Positions 6,039 to 8,223 of a DNA stretch of 8,223 bases are shown here, piece after piece. The notes below the pieces were generated by a model. The model was given only the letters and a program-made list of their open reading frames with translations, did no database searches and was not told the DNA's origin. The first letter of the stretch is position 1. Every line of letters begins with the position of its first letter. Source of the DNA: DATGWF01 sp035299585. GTDB lineage: Bacteria > Actinomycetota > Actinomycetes > Actinomycetales > Microbacteriaceae. The stretch is from assembly GCA_035299585.1 (NCBI GenBank), contig DATGWF010000107.1, forward strand, positions 1 to 8,223. The letters are read 5' to 3'. The position numbers were made by a program, and so were the translations under genes.

Positions 6039-6048
6039 TTGCGCGCAA
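6039..6048. repeat. Perfect 10-base palindrome, possible operator
   Basis: TTGCGCGCAA lies 31 bases upstream of the DUF485 start, downstream of or overlapping the expected promoter. Part of it (ATTGCGC) recurs at 6121-6127. Position and symmetry suit a regulator dimer, but GC-rich DNA gives such words by chance. Confidence 0.3.
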
Positions 6049-6177
6049 CTCTCAGGAGTGTGCCTCGGAAGGAAGAGGGCGGAAAGGTTCGCACGCGCAA
6101 GGTCGCCGGACGGCGCTTCGATTGCGCCAGACGGTGGAATCCGGCCGCCGAGCGGGCGAAAATCGGGGGCGGCGTTC

Positions 6178-6183
6178 TAGGCT
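6178..6183 (+). promoter_or_regulatory. Putative -10 element of a leaderless histidine kinase promoter
   Basis: TAGGCT is followed by 6 bases (CAGTTC) and the ATG at 6190, with no SD in between. This predicts that transcription starts at the start codon. The candidate -35 region (about 6155-6161) is only a weak match (GCGAAA at 16-base spacing). The same hexamer and spacing occur before chorismate mutase. Confidence 0.6.
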
Positions 6184-6189
6184 CAGTTC

Positions 6190-7356
6190 ATGGCTGAATC
6201 AGCGCTGATCGCCTTCCTCGTCGGAGGGCTGCTTGGCGTGCTCGGAACCGTGATGATTATCGGGGCTCGTGCGCTCCTTCGAGGGTCTCGGGACATTGGC
6301 ACCGACGTCGACCGGGCAACCACGACGACTCTGCACCTGGCGTCGCGTGCCGCCAAGCACCTCCGGGGCGAGGTCAGCACGACCGACGCCCAACGTGCTC
6401 TGCGTGCACTCCGCGAGCTCGTGGGCGTCCGCTGTCTGGCCATGACGACCGAGGCGGGAGTGAGCGCCGTCGACGGCGGGAACGCCGAGGAACAGCAAGT
6501 CGCTCTCGCCGCGGCCGTCGCGGCGCTGGGCGCTTCGAAGCCACAGGTGGTCCGCCGACGCAACACCCGCGAAGCTGTGACAGCCCCGGTGCGCGTTGCT
6601 GACCGCACCGTCGGGGCCCTCGCCGCGGTCGACCGAGAGGTTCGCGCCACGACCGTTCGCGCCACGACCGAGGCGGCCGAGTGGGTGGCAGCCCAGCTCC
6701 AACTGGGTGAGCTCGCGGCCTCTCGCGCCGCTCTCGCCGAGGCGCAAGTGCGCGCGCTTCGCGCTCAAATCAGCCCGCACTTCATCTACAACGCGCTCGG
6801 AGCGATCGCCTCGTTCATCACGACCGACCCGGCTCGCGCGCGAGACCTCGTGCTCGAGTTTGCCGACTTCACTCGCTATTCCTTCCGGCGTGAGGGCGAC
6901 ACCACGACGCTCGCCGAGGAGCTCCAGTCCATCGATTCGTATCTCAAACTTGAGCGGGCCCGCTTCGGCGAGCGCCTCACGGTATTGCTCATGGTGGCCC
7001 CGGAAGTGTTGCCCACGCCGATTCCATTCCTGAGTCTGCAGCCGCTCGTCGAGAATGCCGTTCGCCACGGTCTCGAAGCGCGCGAAGCTGGTGGGCGCGT
7101 TCGCATCTCCGCTCGCGACGCCGGCCCGTTCGTCGAAATTGACGTCGAGGACGACGGAGTGGGCATGGACCCAGTAGCGCTCCAGGCGGCATTCAATGGC
7201 GAGCCCTCGAGTGCACACGTCGGGCTCCGGAATGTCGACACTCGACTCCGGCAACGCTATGGCAATGAGTTTGGCCTCACCATTGATACCAACGTTGGCT
7301 CCGGGATGCTCGTTCGCATGCGCATCCCGAAAACCCGAGGGGAGTCTCCCGCATGA
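6190..7356 (+). CDS. LytS-type sensor histidine kinase with single membrane segment and GAF-like domain
   Basis: The product has 388 residues. Residues 5-30 are a single hydrophobic segment (ALIAFLVGGLLGVLGTVMII). Residues about 45-165 look like a GAF-type sensor fold (ALRELVGVRCLAMTTEAG, then APVRVADRTVGALAAVDREV), and 166-190 an Ala/Leu-rich linker helix. The kinase is of the LytS/His_kinase family: AQISPHFIYNALGAI with phospho-acceptor H197, then the ATPase domain with N-box LVENAVRHG (N289), DDGVGM (321-326) and GLRNVDTRL (345-353). Unlike LytS or BtsS it lacks the multi-span 5TM-LYT sensor domain, so it probably senses a cytoplasmic signal. The start at 6190 has no SD, but TAGGCT ends exactly 6 bases before the ATG, consistent with a leaderless transcript. 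Its stop overlaps the response regulator start (ATGA). The divergent symporter operon is the natural regulatory target (inference). Confidence 0.93.
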   Translation: MAESALIAFLVGGLLGVLGTVMIIGARALLRGSRDIGTDVDRATTTTLHLASRAAKHLRGEVSTTDAQRALRALRELVGVRCLAMTTEAGVSAVDGGNAEEQQVALAAAVAALGASKPQVVRRRNTREAVTAPVRVADRTVGALAAVDREVRATTVRATTEAAEWVAAQLQLGELAASRAALAEAQVRALRAQISPHFIYNALGAIASFITTDPARARDLVLEFADFTRYSFRREGDTTTLAEELQSIDSYLKLERARFGERLTVLLMVAPEVLPTPIPFLSLQPLVENAVRHGLEAREAGGRVRISARDAGPFVEIDVEDDGVGMDPVALQAAFNGEPSSAHVGLRNVDTRLRQRYGNEFGLTIDTNVGSGMLVRMRIPKTRGESPA

Positions 7357-8096
7357 TTTCGGTGCTCATCGCCGACGATGAAGCCCCCGCCCGCGACGAG
7401 CTCAGCTTCTTGCTGCGGCAAGACGAGCGCGTTGGTGAGATTCTGCAGGCGGCCTCAGGCGCGGAAGCTATTCAGGTGCTCAGCCGCTCCGCGGTCGATG
7501 CGGTGCTCCTCGACATCCACATGCCCGGTCTGAGTGGTTTTGATCTCGCTCGGACCCTCGGCCATTTTGGAAAGCGACCGGCTCTCGTGTTCGTCACGGC
7601 AGACGACGACGGCGCCGTTGACGCCTTCGACCTCGACGCCGTCGACTACGTTCTCAAGCCCGTCCGCCGCGAGCGACTCGAGCGAGCGATTGGGCGTGTT
7701 CTGGAAGCAAACGGAACGTCTCGACCTGCCGCGAGTGATGGCACTGAAGACCTCATCGCAGTGACGGTCGGCTCGACCACCCGGATGATTCGACGCAGAG
7801 ACGTTCGATACGCGCAAGCGCAGGGCGATTACGTTCGGCTCTTCACGGACCAGGGGGCATTCTTGGTGCGGATTCCGCTGGCCGAACTCGAGTTGGCCTG
7901 GGCCGGCGCATTCGTGCGCATTCATCGCTCGTATCTCATTGCGCTCACCGCGGCACAGCGGATGCGGCTTACGGCCGGCCAAGGTTCGGTCACGGTCAGC
8001 GTCGCCGGGAAGAGTGTGGACCTCCCGGTCAGTCGAAGGATGTTGCCCACCCTGCGTGAGCGTGTTGCACAGACCCGGCCGAAAGCGGCGCAGTGA
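7353..8096 (+). CDS. LytTR-family response regulator
   Basis: The product has 247 residues. The receiver domain (1-118) has an intact active site: D8-D9, phospho-acceptor D54 in LLDIHMPG, T82 and K102 in VLKPV. A linker of about 15 residues leads to a LytTR DNA-binding domain (134-238) with VRYAQAQGDYVRLFT, FVRIHRSYLIAL and LPVSRRMLPTLRERV, which are characteristic of the family (LytR, BtsR, YpdB, AgrA). It is almost certainly the partner of the kinase gene that it overlaps by 4 bases. LytTR regulators usually bind pairs of short direct repeats upstream of their targets. I could not pick out a convincing pair in the 182-base divergent region. The likely target is the DUF485/symporter operon or the gene downstream of this one. 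The 3' end overlaps the next gene's GTG by 4 bases. Confidence 0.95.
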   Translation: MISVLIADDEAPARDELSFLLRQDERVGEILQAASGAEAIQVLSRSAVDAVLLDIHMPGLSGFDLARTLGHFGKRPALVFVTADDDGAVDAFDLDAVDYVLKPVRRERLERAIGRVLEANGTSRPAASDGTEDLIAVTVGSTTRMIRRRDVRYAQAQGDYVRLFTDQGAFLVRIPLAELELAWAGAFVRIHRSYLIALTAAQRMRLTAGQGSVTVSVAGKSVDLPVSRRMLPTLRERVAQTRPKAAQ

Positions 8097-8223
8097 GCCC
8101 GGACGGTTCCGGCGAGTTGCTCCCCGATGGGGCACCAGCTCGCGTCCGCATCACCGCACAGACCGCTCTCGATCGAGCCCGTCGGCCGCTTTCAGAACCG
8201 GTTGACCCAAGGGCGGTGTTTCT
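8093..8223 (+). CDS. N-terminal part of an unidentified protein, runs off right edge
   Basis: A GTG at 8093 overlaps the stop of the LytTR gene (GTGA) and opens a frame of 43 codons that is still open at the window end. The visible residues are polar and Pro/Arg-rich (ARVRITAQTALDRARRPL), with no hydrophobic segment or domain. The overlap repeats the ATGA arrangement between the two preceding genes and favours a third operon member. There is no clear SD, so the start depends on coupling. In related actinobacterial clusters, a small membrane protein with a basic disordered N-terminus followed by a second symporter can occupy this place. That is recollection, not something this sequence shows. 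Confidence 0.6.
   Translation, partial: MSPDGSGELLPDGAPARVRITAQTALDRARRPLSEPVDPRAVF

Larger units (their letters stand above)
6008..6189. promoter_or_regulatory. Divergent control region between DUF485/symporter and kinase/regulator operons
   Basis: The 182 bases hold the kinase -10 element at the right end and the DUF485 SD (AGGAG) at the left end. In between are a perfect palindrome TTGCGCGCAA (6039-6048), a spaced inverted repeat GGCGC/GCGCC (about 6114-6128), and a GCGTGCGA element near 6030 that recurs inverted near 6090. I find no convincing -10/-35 pair for the DUF485 operon and no open reading frame that looks real. This is where a LytTR regulator controlling the symporter would be expected to bind. 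Confidence 0.55.

Noticed and set aside
6008..6100. N-terminal extension of the DUF485 protein to the ATG at 6100
   Set aside because: The added residues do not match the family and would cover most of the divergent promoter region. The ATG at 6007 has AGGAG at good spacing.
6199..7254. Minus-strand open frame of 351 codons
   Set aside because: It is antisense to the histidine kinase, whose H-box, N-box and G-box are intact. It has no recognisable domain.
7455..8135. Minus-strand open frame of 226 codons
   Set aside because: It is antisense to the LytTR regulator and has no family motifs.

Overview
The window looks like chromosomal DNA of a high-GC actinobacterium. The evidence is the GC-rich third codon positions, purine-rich Shine-Dalgarno (SD) sites, two apparently leaderless promoters, and an acetate-type symporter with a DUF485 partner next to a LytS/LytTR pair. 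I would guess Micrococcales (a Microbacteriaceae-like organism), but no rRNA or marker gene is present to test that. Genes fill almost the whole window; no gene-free stretch reaches 300 bases.

Left half, minus strand, transcribed right to left: a probable four-gene operon. Its order is a membrane-anchored TPR protein (2829-3503), a two-domain glycosyltransferase/methyltransferase (1462-2817), a LuxR-type regulator with a degenerate receiver (797-1381), and a secreted collagen-like Gly-X-Y protein that runs off the left edge (1-788). Spacers are 11, 80 and 8 bases. Two of the three junctions have the SD overlapping the preceding stop codon. I do not know a characterised system with this composition; the genes may make, modify and regulate a surface collagen-like protein, but that is inference from linkage only. 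It is the most novel part of the window.

Middle: a short chorismate mutase gene (3650-3937, minus) forms its own transcription unit. Its -10-like TAGGCT lies exactly 6 bases before the ATG. It is insulated from the upstream symporter gene by a strong hairpin terminator (3963-3987).

Right half: a DUF485 membrane protein (5651-6007) and a sodium/solute symporter of the ActP/MctC type (4008-5651) form a translationally coupled pair on the minus strand. Divergent from them across 182 bases is a plus-strand operon of a LytS-type histidine kinase (6190-7356), a LytTR response regulator (7353-8096) and a third gene that begins at 8093 and leaves the window. These are joined by 4-base stop/start overlaps. 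The layout suggests a two-component system controlling uptake of a small monocarboxylate such as acetate or pyruvate, comparable in logic to BtsSR/BtsT, YpdAB/YhjX and LytST/PftAB, but with a different sensor architecture.
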